Shown here piece by piece: positions 24,648 to 32,674 of a DNA stretch of 33,008 nt. The stretch's first letter is position 1; the number at the start of each line of letters is the position of its first letter. The stretch covers positions 1 through 33,008 of the forward strand of contig NZ_FXUF01000024.1 in assembly GCF_900182905.1 (NCBI RefSeq), given 5' to 3'. The notes beneath the pieces were generated by a model that saw only the letters and a program-made list of their open reading frames with translations, was not told the origin of the DNA and ran no database searches. This stretch comes from Anoxynatronum buryatiense (GTDB lineage Bacteria > Bacillota > Clostridia > Peptostreptococcales > Tindalliaceae). A program made the translations under genes and the position numbers.

Positions 24648-26429
24648 TCATGGTTGAATGCCGTACTTTTTCAGCTTTCGGTTAATGGTTGACTTGTCTA
24701 CCTGCAACACCTTAGCCAGCGCTGATGCTTTTCGATGTCTGAGATACAGGGTGGCGAGCAGGTTTTTTTCAGCCAGTGCCATTTCTTCTTTGAGTGAGCT
24801 GATTTTTCGGGGCGTTTTTTTCTCTTCGTCCACGTCTGAGATGTCTAAATGCTTCATTTGATGCGTCAGCTGCTCCGGGGTGATCTCCTGCTCCTTAAAG
24901 GTGACCATCACCGATTCAATCAAATTTTCCAGTTCACGCACATTTCCGGGCCAATCGTGGCGCAGCAACACGTCGAAGGCTGCCGGCTGCCATGATTTTT
25001 GAAGGCCGTGCTTTTGGTTAAATCTTTTGACAAACCGCAGAACCAGGGCTTGTATGTCTTTTTTCCGGCTGCGCAGCGGTGGAATGGTGATGGGTACCAC
25101 ATTGAGGCGGTAATATAGATCTGATCTGAAAGCGCCTGCCTGCACAGCTTCCTTCAACCGAGTGTTGGTGGCGGCAATGATGCGTACATCCACCTGAATG
25201 CTTTCAGTTCCGCCAATGCGCATGATTTCCTTTTCCTGAATAGCTCTCAGGAACTTGCTTTGCAAGTAGAGGGACAGCTCGCCAATTTCGTCGAGAAAAA
25301 GGGTGCCCTGATGGGCCAACTCAAAGTAGCCCAGCTTGCCCTCCCGATTGGCACCGGTAAAGGCTCCTTTCACATAGCCGAAAAACTCTGATTCCATCAG
25401 CGTTTCAGGGATGGCCCCGCAGTTCACCTTGATGATAGGACCGTGACTGCGGCTACTGTTGCGGTATATCAAATCTGCCAGTATTTCCTTTCCTGTGCCG
25501 GATTCACCCTGGATCAGCACCGTAGTATCCAGTTTGGCCACCCGCAGGGCCAGATCCACCACTTCTTTCATGGCTTTGCTTTCCATCACGATGTTGTCTG
25601 TCACGATATTTTTAGAGCGAAGGTATTCCAGTTCTGATTCATATTGCCTGGTTTTTTGCCGGTAGGCTTCCAGCTGCTGTTCCAGCTGACGCACTTCTGT
25701 CATATCACGTTCAGTGGTAATCACCATTTTCAGCTGCTGATTTTCAAAGTAGGGTTTTCCGGTGACAATGAGCTCGGTGCTGTCTCCCAGCTTCTGAAAC
25801 ATGGTCACCGGTTGTTTTGCTTCAATCACCTGAAGAGACACTGACTCTGAGCAGTAGCCTGCTTCCACCAGCTCTGCCATGTTACGGCCAATGAGTGCTT
25901 CAGCGTCCAGCCCCCCGGTGCGCTCTGCCATTTCGTTAATCATCAGCGCATTCCCCTGGTGGTCGGTGATGAAAACGCCCACATCAAGACAATTGAGAAT
26001 GTCCAGCAGGTGCTGCTGAAAGCTGCCAGCGTCGGTTGTCGCGTTCATTGCCAGAACGCTTTTACCCTGCAAGTGGTCTTTCACGGCCTTCTGATCCACC
26101 ACTCCCAGGTAGGTTCTCTTCTCATCAACCACAGGAATCAAGGGGGTACTGATAGTTTCCAGCAGATCTGATCCAAAGGTTTCTCCCGACGTTACCGCCG
26201 GCCATCGGTGATCAATAAGTTGTTTCAGGGCATCTTTCCGGCTGATGGGCCCCTTCTCTGTCACATGCCGCCAATAGAAACTGGTTTGAAGCACCCCTGC
26301 ATATTGCCCTTTGATAACAGCGACCATATATGGCTTCTCCCAGCTTTTCAGCAGTTCGAGATTTTGGGAAAGAGCCTGATCCAGTTGGAGCACAGGCCAT
26401 TGGCGGTTGATGAAATCCGTTGTGTTCAT
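24648..26429 (-). CDS. Sigma54-dependent activator with CBS-like, PAS and AAA+ domains (PrdR-like)
   Basis: 593 residues, with GAGGT 5 nt before the ATG at 26429. Residues ~10-125 resemble a CBS pair (ISRKDALKQLIDHRWPAV, PLIPVVDEKRTYLGVV). Residues ~138-245 are a PAS domain (LNCLDVGVFITDHQGNALMIN), then a coiled coil (~245-272). The AAA+ domain has Walker A GESGTGKE (308-315), GAFTGA (355-360), FLDEIGELSL and an RSDLYYRLNV segment. A Fis-type helix-turn-helix (ASALAKVLQVDKSTINRKL) ends the protein. There is no receiver domain, so a small molecule probably signals through CBS/PAS. This architecture matches PrdR, the proline-reductase regulator of Clostridia. Here it most likely activates the dehydrogenase operon through the palindromes at 24459 and 24550. 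Confidence 0.93.
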   Translation of the reverse strand: MNTTDFINRQWPVLQLDQALSQNLELLKSWEKPYMVAVIKGQYAGVLQTSFYWRHVTEKGPISRKDALKQLIDHRWPAVTSGETFGSDLLETISTPLIPVVDEKRTYLGVVDQKAVKDHLQGKSVLAMNATTDAGSFQQHLLDILNCLDVGVFITDHQGNALMINEMAERTGGLDAEALIGRNMAELVEAGYCSESVSLQVIEAKQPVTMFQKLGDSTELIVTGKPYFENQQLKMVITTERDMTEVRQLEQQLEAYRQKTRQYESELEYLRSKNIVTDNIVMESKAMKEVVDLALRVAKLDTTVLIQGESGTGKEILADLIYRNSSRSHGPIIKVNCGAIPETLMESEFFGYVKGAFTGANREGKLGYFELAHQGTLFLDEIGELSLYLQSKFLRAIQEKEIMRIGGTESIQVDVRIIAATNTRLKEAVQAGAFRSDLYYRLNVVPITIPPLRSRKKDIQALVLRFVKRFNQKHGLQKSWQPAAFDVLLRHDWPGNVRELENLIESVMVTFKEQEITPEQLTHQMKHLDISDVDEEKKTPRKISSLKEEMALAEKNLLATLYLRHRKASALAKVLQVDKSTINRKLKKYGIQP

Positions 26430-26471
26430 TCGACCTCATCCTTTCGGCAGTTTTTGGGGATAGGGAATCGC

Positions 26472-26702
26472 ATGCGCAAACATACTGTTGATGAAATGCT
26501 TCATGCTGTTGATCAGGTTCTTAATGCTGTTGATGAAATACTTGCTGCTGTTGATCAGGTTCTTAATGCTGTTGATGAAATACTTGCTGCCATTGATCAA
26601 ATTCTTAATAATGAAGACAAGGGATCTGGTGAGAGGCAACCTCAGGAGTCTTATTGGAGCTTTCCGATCTATTCAGATCTTTCAACTTCCGTTAATCGCT
26701 GA
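26472..26702 (+). CDS. Possible heptad-repeat coiled-coil peptide (76 aa)
   Basis: ATG at 26472 with AGGG 7 nt upstream. The product begins MRKHTVDEMLHAVDQVLNAV, continues with alternating VDEILAA and VDQVLNA heptads to about residue 48, and then changes to an unrelated charged tail. The heptads (hydrophobic at a and d) would form an amphipathic helix. The gene is divergent from the sigma54 activator, with 42 bp between starts. I recognise no family. Because the 21-bp DNA unit is open in several frames, the ORF may be only a by-product of a DNA repeat. Confidence 0.35.
   Translation: MRKHTVDEMLHAVDQVLNAVDEILAAVDQVLNAVDEILAAIDQILNNEDKGSGERQPQESYWSFPIYSDLSTSVNR
26485..26612. repeat. Tandem 21-bp repeats (42-bp higher-order unit)
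   Basis: About six 21-bp units of the type GTTGATGAAATACTTGCTGCT alternate with GTTGATCAGGTTCTTAATGCT. The 42-bp pair is almost perfectly repeated at 26511 and 26553. The last unit diverges (CATTGATCAAATTCTTAAT). Twenty-one bp is two helical turns, so any protein site in the unit would be on one face of the DNA. The array lies 55-185 bp upstream of the sigma54 activator start. Confidence 0.85.
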
Positions 26703-27203
26703 GATGGAAGACGCAGGGCTTTAACTTCGTCGCTGTTGTCGGTAATCTTGCCTTATGCTACCTGTCGCTGTTGTCGGCAATCTTGCCTTATGCTACCTCT
26801 GATACCCGAAATGGCCGCTTGTTATTTCATTGTTTTGTGATGCTTACTTCTGAAATACGATTCATTCTTCATTGCTCCTTGGTTGTTTTCAAAGGCGGCT
26901 CGGCCATTACTTTTCAATTTTCTGAGAGCTGGGCGGATTTGTTTCTAAAGCTGGAAAGAAAAAGACCGCCATTTGCCTTCATCTGTTTGAAGACGAAGAA
27001 AGACTGCTTCACTGAAATACCAACTCAGGCGACTTTGTTCAAAAATATGAAACCGACGAATCATCAATACTCATATGTGGACCACCGGAAAAGCAAGTGA
27101 CATCTCTATCTGAAACACTCCTTTTTGCCACCATTTATGATATAGTATTGTATGGAAAAATGCGTCTTCGTCTGCCTTAGCATCTGTGTATGCTTTTGTT
27201 CGT
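26703..27203. other. Intergenic DNA with a 35-bp tandem duplication and a likely promoter
   Basis: A 35-bp unit (core GCTGTTGTCGG, then CTTGCCTTATGCTACCT) at 26729-26763 is repeated at 26764-26798 with one difference. A 109-codon frame at 26771-27100 starts inside the repeat, lacks a ribosome binding site and shows no family motif, so I do not call it. TGATATAGT at 27138-27146 fits an extended -10 promoter box that could drive the LytTR operon. Confidence 0.5.
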
Positions 27204-27227
27204 ATTCATTGATTCATTGATTCATTG
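27204..27227. repeat. Three tandem 8-bp repeats before the LytTR operon
   Basis: ATTCATTG is repeated exactly three times, followed by a degenerate unit. It lies in the presumed leader of the response-regulator gene, about 80 bp before its start codon and downstream of the candidate promoter box. Confidence 0.8.
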
Positions 27228-27306
27228 ATTGATGGGTCGGGTCCATGTCAGTATAGATCCATGCCCGCATGTATCCCTGTCAGTGTGTGTAAAGGAGGGA
27301 CTCCCC

Positions 27307-28083
27307 ATTAAAGCCGCCATCGTCGACGACCTGGCCGCTGAGCGCCAGCAGCTCTGCCGCCTGTTGAAACAATATGAAGCAATGCCATTGGAAGAAGCAT
27401 CCCTGAATGTCACTGCCCGCGCAGCGTCTGCCAAGCAACCGCCCTTCATCCAAGTCAGTGAGTTTGACAGCGGCAGCGCACTGTTGCGGGAGTACACCCC
27501 TGGCATCTTTGATGTGGTTTTTATGGATATTTTTATGAATGATGAAAATGGGGTGGACTGTGCCTTGCAGCTGCGTCAGATGGATCCCCATGTCAATCTC
27601 GTTTTTCTTACCACCAGCGCTGAATTCGGCGTAAAAAGCTATGATGTGCGGGCGGCGGATTACATCGTCAAACCTGCCACAATGGAAAAACTCTCCCGGG
27701 CACTGGGGTACTGCCAATTGGCACCAACGGCCAATGAACCCACCATCACGGTAACGGTCATGAACCAGCCCCTTGACATCGCCCTTCACCTCATTCTGTA
27801 TGCCGATTACTCAAACCGCTCTGCCTGCATCCATTTAATGGATGACCTTGTGTTTGTAACCGGCAAGTTTACGGCTCTTGCTGACCAGCTGACGGCTTAT
27901 CCCCAGTTTATGAGCTGCTTTAAGGGCATTGTGGTGAACCTGAAAGCAGTGAAAGAGCTATGCACGGATTACCTGGTGCTGACAAACGGCGAACGCCTGC
28001 CTGTCAGCCGACGCCTGTACCGCCAGGTTCAACATCAACGGTTAAGTCTTTCCGCTGGTGCACTTCGGGAGGTGAGCTTATGA
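27307..28083 (+). CDS. LytTR-family response regulator (AgrA/LytR-like), probable ATT start
   Basis: About 258 residues. The only good ribosome binding site, AAAGGAGG (27292-27299), is followed 7 nt later by ATT AAA GCC GCC ATC GTC GAC GAC, where the family expects MKAAIVDD. An ATT start is therefore likely; longer GTG/TTG frames lack a binding site. The receiver has acidic pair D7/D8, phosphoacceptor D74 (VVFMDIFMNDENGVD) and a KPA lysine; the loop before D74 is longer than usual by ~15 residues. The C-terminal LytTR domain has LILYADYSNRSACIHL, FMSCFKGIVVNLKAV and LPVSRRLYRQV. It should bind direct-repeat promoters when phosphorylated by the GHKL kinase two genes downstream. Its stop overlaps the next ATG (ATGA). 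Confidence 0.88.
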   Translation: MKAAIVDDLAAERQQLCRLLKQYEAMPLEEASLNVTARAASAKQPPFIQVSEFDSGSALLREYTPGIFDVVFMDIFMNDENGVDCALQLRQMDPHVNLVFLTTSAEFGVKSYDVRAADYIVKPATMEKLSRALGYCQLAPTANEPTITVTVMNQPLDIALHLILYADYSNRSACIHLMDDLVFVTGKFTALADQLTAYPQFMSCFKGIVVNLKAVKELCTDYLVLTNGERLPVSRRLYRQVQHQRLSLSAGALREVSL

Positions 28084-30374
28084 AACTTTTTCCCTTCTTG
28101 GTAGCCCTTCTGTTGGTGGTGGGCAGCTTGCTAAGTCCCGTTGCCTGGGCTCATGACGCTCCTCCGGCAACCCTTTCTGAATCAACCATTTCCTCCCATG
28201 ATGTGCTTGATGCCCTTGAAGAAAATACTGAAATTGAGGAAGTTGAGGAAGTTGAGGAAGTCAGTGAGACTCCCCAAAATTCAGGTGATGCTGAAAACCC
28301 TGAAGCTACTCTTGATCCCGAGAATCCAGAGAATCATCTTGAACCCGGAAGTCCAGAAGAACATCTTGATGCTGATGACGCTGAAGCTGGTCTTGATCCT
28401 GATGATGCTGAAAATAGCCCTGATCCTGAAAATCCTGAAGCTGATCTTGACCCTGATGCCTCTGAGAATAGCCTTGATCCTGATGATCAGCTGCCTGAAG
28501 AAGCCAATCCGGCTGGCGAGATGATCGACCCGTCTGCTCTGGCTGGCACCCTGATGGCCGACCCCATTAAACTCGTCGCTTTTGATGAGCCTTACCCCGC
28601 CGATGCCGTGGCCTTTGCCCTGGGCACTTCTCAGGAGACTCTCACCGACTGGTTTGCCGGGATCGCTGACGGCTTTTTCGGCTATGACGAAGCGGGCAAC
28701 GACTATTACCTGCCCTCAGGCACCTGGTCTGTAAGTGCCATCAACACCAGCGTCGCCGGTGTGTACACTGCCTGGGCAGAGCCTGACCTTGAATCCACCT
28801 ATGTGCTGGCTGAAGGCGTCGCCCTTCCCCGGCAGCTGTCTTATGTTTCCATTCAGGCCACCGGAGCGCCGGACCTGAATTGCTTTGTGGCAGCCCGTGG
28901 GTTTCTGCGGTTTCCCTGGGTGCTTTCACCGGAACAGCAGCAACCGCATCAACTGGATCAGTTTGTTCCCTGGCTGCGCCAGGATCAGGAAGAATGGACC
29001 AGCCTCACCGAGGGCTTCTGGGTAACGGAGGACTATTTTCAGCTATCCCAGCATCTTTTAGACCAGGGAAGCACCTACACCCTTCAGGTGGATTACCCCG
29101 GCGGACAAACCGGTATTCTTTCGTTTCTTTATGACGAAACACTGATGATCATTGACTATTCCGGTGGGGACCGGGATGGGGGGGACGTGGGGGGCAGCGG
29201 CCCTGGAACAGGCTCGCAGCCTGGCCCCACACCACCGCCTGTCTCCGGCGATGGTTCCAGCACTGATGGTGGCGAGAATGCCGGCCATGGTGATGACAAT
29301 ACCCCACCTGACGATTCTGCGGCAGCACCGACGACACCTGACGCCGATTCGGCTACCCCGTCACCGGTGCCGCCTGCCCCTCCATCAGAGGATCCGGGAA
29401 CTGCCACTGAAAAAAAACCTGCCGCCCCACCGTTAACCAACGGAAATGCCGCCGCCCAGACCACATCAATGCCGTCGACGGCAGGGTTTTTGGCATTCTC
29501 CCGCTCCATGCTTTCTTTCGATATCCTGGAACTGCTGCACAAAGGCAGCACGGCTTCATCGGCAGCAGTGCATGCAGCTGCTCCCACAGAACCAGCTTCC
29601 GCCGCTGAAAAAGGCTTCTTTGAGAACGTAGGGGCTTCCCCTGCCGACAATACCGAAACACAGGCTTTCATTTCAGGTGATTTGCCGGAGATTACTTCCC
29701 GTCAGGCTTCTGACGAAACCTCTGAACAGATCTCAGCAGTGCTATCACCCTCAGCATCCCCACCGTTAACACCACGTGATGACCAGCCTTCAACCGCTCT
29801 TGCAGGCCAGCTCCCAGAACCTGTTCCTTCACCGGCCTCTGCCCCTGTCATGGAGTCTTATTCTCCCACCCAAACAGTGATTTCAGGGCTGCGTCTTCGA
29901 GACCTTTTGGAAGATGAGGAAACGGTGGTTTTTGGAACCAGGGTGCTGACGGTGAGCATTCCCAGTGAGGTGCTGCAGGCATTTGACCTGGCTTTCACCG
30001 ACACCCTTTCGGTCACCCTGACCCAGCCGGCACCACATCAGATCTTCATTGGCATTGAAGCTGGCGGTGCTGCTGTCACAGCCATTCCGGAAACCGTGGT
30101 GCGCCTGGAGTACCCCCTCCCGTCTCCCTACGCTGTGCCCACCATTCAGCATGAAGCCGGTTTCCCCGTCTCCCAGGTGGCCCATGACGGCGAGTTTCTC
30201 AGCTTTCCCATCGACACCGCCGGCACCTATCTGCTGAGTTCGCCTCACCTTTCAGCAGATACCGGTACCACCCCGGCAAAAAACCTGCCGCCCCTGGTGC
30301 CCCTTTCGGGAGGATTGCTGCTGTCTGGAAGCGGCCTGGGCCTGACCTATTTCATGAGGCGCCGCCATGGTTAA
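28080..30374 (+). CDS. Secreted, membrane-anchored protein with acidic 9-residue repeats; third component of the LytTR/GHKL system
   Basis: 764 residues from an ATG overlapping the regulator stop (ATGA), with GGGAGGTGAGC upstream. A Sec signal peptide (MKLFPFLVALLLVVGSLLSP, cleavage near AWA/HDA) is followed by a Glu/Asp-rich region with seven 9-residue repeats (residues 72-134, such as ENPEATLDP and DDAEAGLDP). Residues ~155-365 form a globular domain rich in Trp/Tyr (GVYTAWAEPDLESTYVLAEG). A long Pro/Ser/Thr/Ala-rich linker leads to a beta-rich C-terminal domain (~610-725) and a last transmembrane helix with an RRRHG tail. I recognise no family. Its stop overlaps the kinase start by 8 bp. 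The tight coupling on both sides suggests it works with the kinase at the outer surface, as a sensor, ligand or cell-wall probe (inference). Confidence 0.85.
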   Translation: MKLFPFLVALLLVVGSLLSPVAWAHDAPPATLSESTISSHDVLDALEENTEIEEVEEVEEVSETPQNSGDAENPEATLDPENPENHLEPGSPEEHLDADDAEAGLDPDDAENSPDPENPEADLDPDASENSLDPDDQLPEEANPAGEMIDPSALAGTLMADPIKLVAFDEPYPADAVAFALGTSQETLTDWFAGIADGFFGYDEAGNDYYLPSGTWSVSAINTSVAGVYTAWAEPDLESTYVLAEGVALPRQLSYVSIQATGAPDLNCFVAARGFLRFPWVLSPEQQQPHQLDQFVPWLRQDQEEWTSLTEGFWVTEDYFQLSQHLLDQGSTYTLQVDYPGGQTGILSFLYDETLMIIDYSGGDRDGGDVGGSGPGTGSQPGPTPPPVSGDGSSTDGGENAGHGDDNTPPDDSAAAPTTPDADSATPSPVPPAPPSEDPGTATEKKPAAPPLTNGNAAAQTTSMPSTAGFLAFSRSMLSFDILELLHKGSTASSAAVHAAAPTEPASAAEKGFFENVGASPADNTETQAFISGDLPEITSRQASDETSEQISAVLSPSASPPLTPRDDQPSTALAGQLPEPVPSPASAPVMESYSPTQTVISGLRLRDLLEDEETVVFGTRVLTVSIPSEVLQAFDLAFTDTLSVTLTQPAPHQIFIGIEAGGAAVTAIPETVVRLEYPLPSPYAVPTIQHEAGFPVSQVAHDGEFLSFPIDTAGTYLLSSPHLSADTGTTPAKNLPPLVPLSGGLLLSGSGLGLTYFMRRRHG
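28293..28481 (+). repeat. Seven tandem 27-bp coding repeats (acidic 9-mer peptide)
   Basis: The encoded units are ENPEATLDP, ENPENHLEP, GSPEEHLDA, DDAEAGLDP, DDAENSPDP, ENPEADLDP and DASENSLDP. The pattern [DE][ND]xExxLDP is kept, while codons have drifted. The repeats give a negatively charged spacer that could bind divalent cations. Copy number can change without breaking the frame. Confidence 0.85.
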
Positions 30375-32289
30375 ACGCCCCTTTCCCCTGGAAAAACCCT
30401 TGTTATGGCTGTTGACACTCCTGCTTTCATCCGCCTTGTTTGTGACGTTGTACCGGGTAGACAATAAATATACCACCACCGCACCCCAGGCCATTAATGG
30501 GGTGCTGTATGTTTCAGAAAATGACTGGACAGACACCCCCATCCGCTATCTTCGGGACGGCTGGCGCTATTACCCGGACCGCCTGTTGACACCGGAAAGC
30601 CTGCCGCTTCAGGGAGACAGCTATTTTCACCTTTCCATTGGCGAAAAAACCACTTTTGCCCTGGGAAGCCCCCACCGGTCACCCCGGGGCAGTGGCAGTT
30701 ATGCCATGACCCTCCACCTGCCGGAAACGGTGCAGACCTACGCCCTTGAACTGCCCGAAGTCTATGCCGCCTACCGGTTTTATGTCAATGACCAACTGCG
30801 GCTGACAATGGGGCAGCCTGACCCGGAAGTCTATGAGGATCAAACCCAGTGCCGCATCATCACCTTCGAGGCCTCCGGCAAAGTGACCCTGCTGCTGGCA
30901 GCCACCAACCATTCCTGGATCTACAGCGGGCTGGTGTATCCCCCTGCCTTTGGAGACCCGCTGCATGTCACCACCCTGCGGGGGCTTCGATTCGGCCTTT
31001 CCCTCATTCTCATGACAGTGATGGGACTCTTGGCTGCTTTCAGCCTGTATCTGGCTGTGCGCATTCGCCGCCGCAACCATGTGTGGCTGTTTTTCATGCT
31101 CTGCCTGGCAACGGCGATGCTCACCTCTTACCCGGTGGTACACGGCATCTTGCCGCTGCCGGTGCAGCCCTGGTATACCCTTGAACTGGTCAGCGGTTAT
31201 CTGGTCACCCTGTTGGTGATCCTGCTTCACAACCGCATTTGCCAAACCGGCTCCCGGGCCCGGCTGGTGAGCAGCTGGGCGGCGGGCCTTGTTTGTGTGC
31301 TGGCCCTTGTTTACGGTTTGGGAGCCTCTTACCTGTCATTACCGCTGATGCAGGGCTTTTCAGGACTGGTGCAGGCCTTCAAGTGGCTCACCGCCGGGTA
31401 TCTGCTGTTCACCGCCGCCCTGGCCGTTGGCCGGCAAACCAAAAGCGCTTCGGTGCTGTTCTATGCAGACAGCTTCTACGCCAGCGCCCTGATTTGGGAT
31501 CGCCTGCTGCCTCATTACGAGCCCATTGTGGGTGGGTGGTTTCAGGAATGGGGCAGCTTGAGTCTGGTGTTGGCCATTGGCGTGGTAATGGGGTATGAAG
31601 TGATGATGGGATACCGCCACAGCCTGGTTTATGCCGAAGAACAGCGGCAAATGAAGCGCCAGCTGGCCATGCAGGTGGCCCACTTGCAGCAGGTGAACCA
31701 AAAGGTGGAAGAAAGCGCCCGGCTGCGCCATGACTTCCGCCACCATCTGCGCACCCTGATGACCCTGGCCCGGGAGGGACACAGCCATGCCCTTGAAAGC
31801 TATCTTCAGGGAATCACCGAAGTCAGCGAAGGCATTCACATTGACCGCCTCACCGAAAACATTGAACTGGACGCACTGGTACAGTATTATCGTCACCTTG
31901 CCCAGTCAGCGGGAATTCAGTTCCAATCTCGACTTTCCCTGCCGGCAGTGCTGACCTTTCCCATTGTTGACCTGTGCGGCCTGCTGGGAAACCTGCTGGA
32001 AAATGCCGTGGAAGCCTGCCAACGCCAACAGACCGGCGACAAAATCATTTTCATTGCCGGTCGCATTCGGGATCAGCAGCTGGAATTGGTGGTGGATAAC
32101 ACTTTTGAAGGGGAAATCAGAACCTTCGGCGGAAAATACCTGTCTTCCAAACGGAATGAGGTTGGATTGGGAATTGCTTCCGTTCTTGAAACCGTGGAAC
32201 GGTATGCCGGCGTCATCAATCTGTATACCGATGAAAAGGGCTTTCACGCAGAACTGTCGCTTCCCCTGAACGTTGAATCTCCTCAATAA
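30367..32289 (+). CDS. 7TM-type GHKL histidine kinase
   Basis: 640 residues. The ATG at 30367 overlaps the previous stop. One N-terminal transmembrane helix (~14-31) is followed by an external jelly-roll-like domain (~45-195), about seven membrane helices (~200-415), a coiled coil (~420-452), the phosphoacceptor H455 in RLRHDFRHHLRTL, and a GHKL ATPase domain with N-box LLGNLLENAVEA and G-box VGLGIASVLETVERYAG. The external domain plus 7TM layout resembles 7TMR-DISM sensors, which often bind carbohydrates or other small ligands. It should phosphorylate the LytTR regulator at the head of the operon. The gene ends 74 bp before a terminator that carries an inserted element. Confidence 0.92.
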   Translation: MVKRPFPLEKPLLWLLTLLLSSALFVTLYRVDNKYTTTAPQAINGVLYVSENDWTDTPIRYLRDGWRYYPDRLLTPESLPLQGDSYFHLSIGEKTTFALGSPHRSPRGSGSYAMTLHLPETVQTYALELPEVYAAYRFYVNDQLRLTMGQPDPEVYEDQTQCRIITFEASGKVTLLLAATNHSWIYSGLVYPPAFGDPLHVTTLRGLRFGLSLILMTVMGLLAAFSLYLAVRIRRRNHVWLFFMLCLATAMLTSYPVVHGILPLPVQPWYTLELVSGYLVTLLVILLHNRICQTGSRARLVSSWAAGLVCVLALVYGLGASYLSLPLMQGFSGLVQAFKWLTAGYLLFTAALAVGRQTKSASVLFYADSFYASALIWDRLLPHYEPIVGGWFQEWGSLSLVLAIGVVMGYEVMMGYRHSLVYAEEQRQMKRQLAMQVAHLQQVNQKVEESARLRHDFRHHLRTLMTLAREGHSHALESYLQGITEVSEGIHIDRLTENIELDALVQYYRHLAQSAGIQFQSRLSLPAVLTFPIVDLCGLLGNLLENAVEACQRQQTGDKIIFIAGRIRDQQLELVVDNTFEGEIRTFGGKYLSSKRNEVGLGIASVLETVERYAGVINLYTDEKGFHAELSLPLNVESPQ

Positions 32290-32363
32290 TCTGGTGGCAT
32301 CAGCATCCATCTGTGTCCCACGAACAATACCACCGACGGCTGATTTTCAGCGAACACAAAAAA

Positions 32364-32389
32364 GCCTGCCCTTGAACTCAGGGGCAGGC
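32364..32389 (-). terminator. Terminator hairpin, left copy of a duplication
   Basis: GCCTGCCC-TTGAACTCA-GGGGCAGGC forms a stem preceded by AAAAAA on the plus strand, so the T-run is on the minus strand. This copy can therefore end minus-strand transcripts. The identical hairpin at 32599 carries the plus-strand T-run. The two copies bracket the palindromic element. Confidence 0.8.
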
Positions 32390-32597
32390 CAGACTGTAGA
32401 CAAAGTAAGATGAAGACAAGGGATTTGGTAAAGGACAGCCTTGAAAATCTTGTCAGTGTTTTTTCGAAAAGATGAGAAAACCGCCAGCGCCTGCTGTTTG
32501 AGCGCAGCGAGTTCTGGCGCTGTTTTCGAGACTTTCGACTAAAAACACACAAGATTGGAGTCAGCTGCCCTGGCTAAATCCCTTTGTCTTCAACCTC
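32389..32597. repeat. Dispersed palindromic element, copy 2, inserted in a terminator
   Basis: It matches 7308-7515 with about a dozen scattered base differences (by eye), including one that weakens the apical stem (TTCTGGCGCTG here, TTCAGGCGCTG there). The same imperfect long palindrome is present. It is flanked by identical copies of a 27-bp terminator hairpin, which looks like a target-site duplication. Confidence 0.85.
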
Positions 32598-32598
32598 A

Positions 32599-32624
32599 GC
32601 CTGCCCTTGAACTCAGGGGCAGGC
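32599..32624 (+). terminator. Terminator hairpin, right copy of the duplication
   Basis: The hairpin is identical to the one at 32364-32389. On the plus strand it runs into TTTTGATTGTTTTTT. It terminates the LytTR/GHKL operon if transcription passes the first hairpin and the element. Confidence 0.8.
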
Positions 32625-32674
32625 TTTTGATTGTTTTTTGGGGCAGATCCTTCGGGCTTTGAGGCCCCCTAATT

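Noticed and set aside
26771-27100. A 109-codon plus-strand frame before the LytTR operon.
   Set aside because: Its start lies inside a 35-bp tandem duplication, there is no binding site, and the residue pattern looks random.
27229-27306. An upstream extension of the response regulator (frame opening at 27229).
   Set aside because: No ribosome binding site precedes it, it spans the AAAGGAGG site itself, and receivers begin at the later position.
27960-28079. A 40-residue N-terminal extension of the anchored protein.
   Set aside because: It lies within the regulator's coding region in another frame, has no signal-peptide logic, and the ATG at 28080 has both a binding site and a perfect signal peptide.
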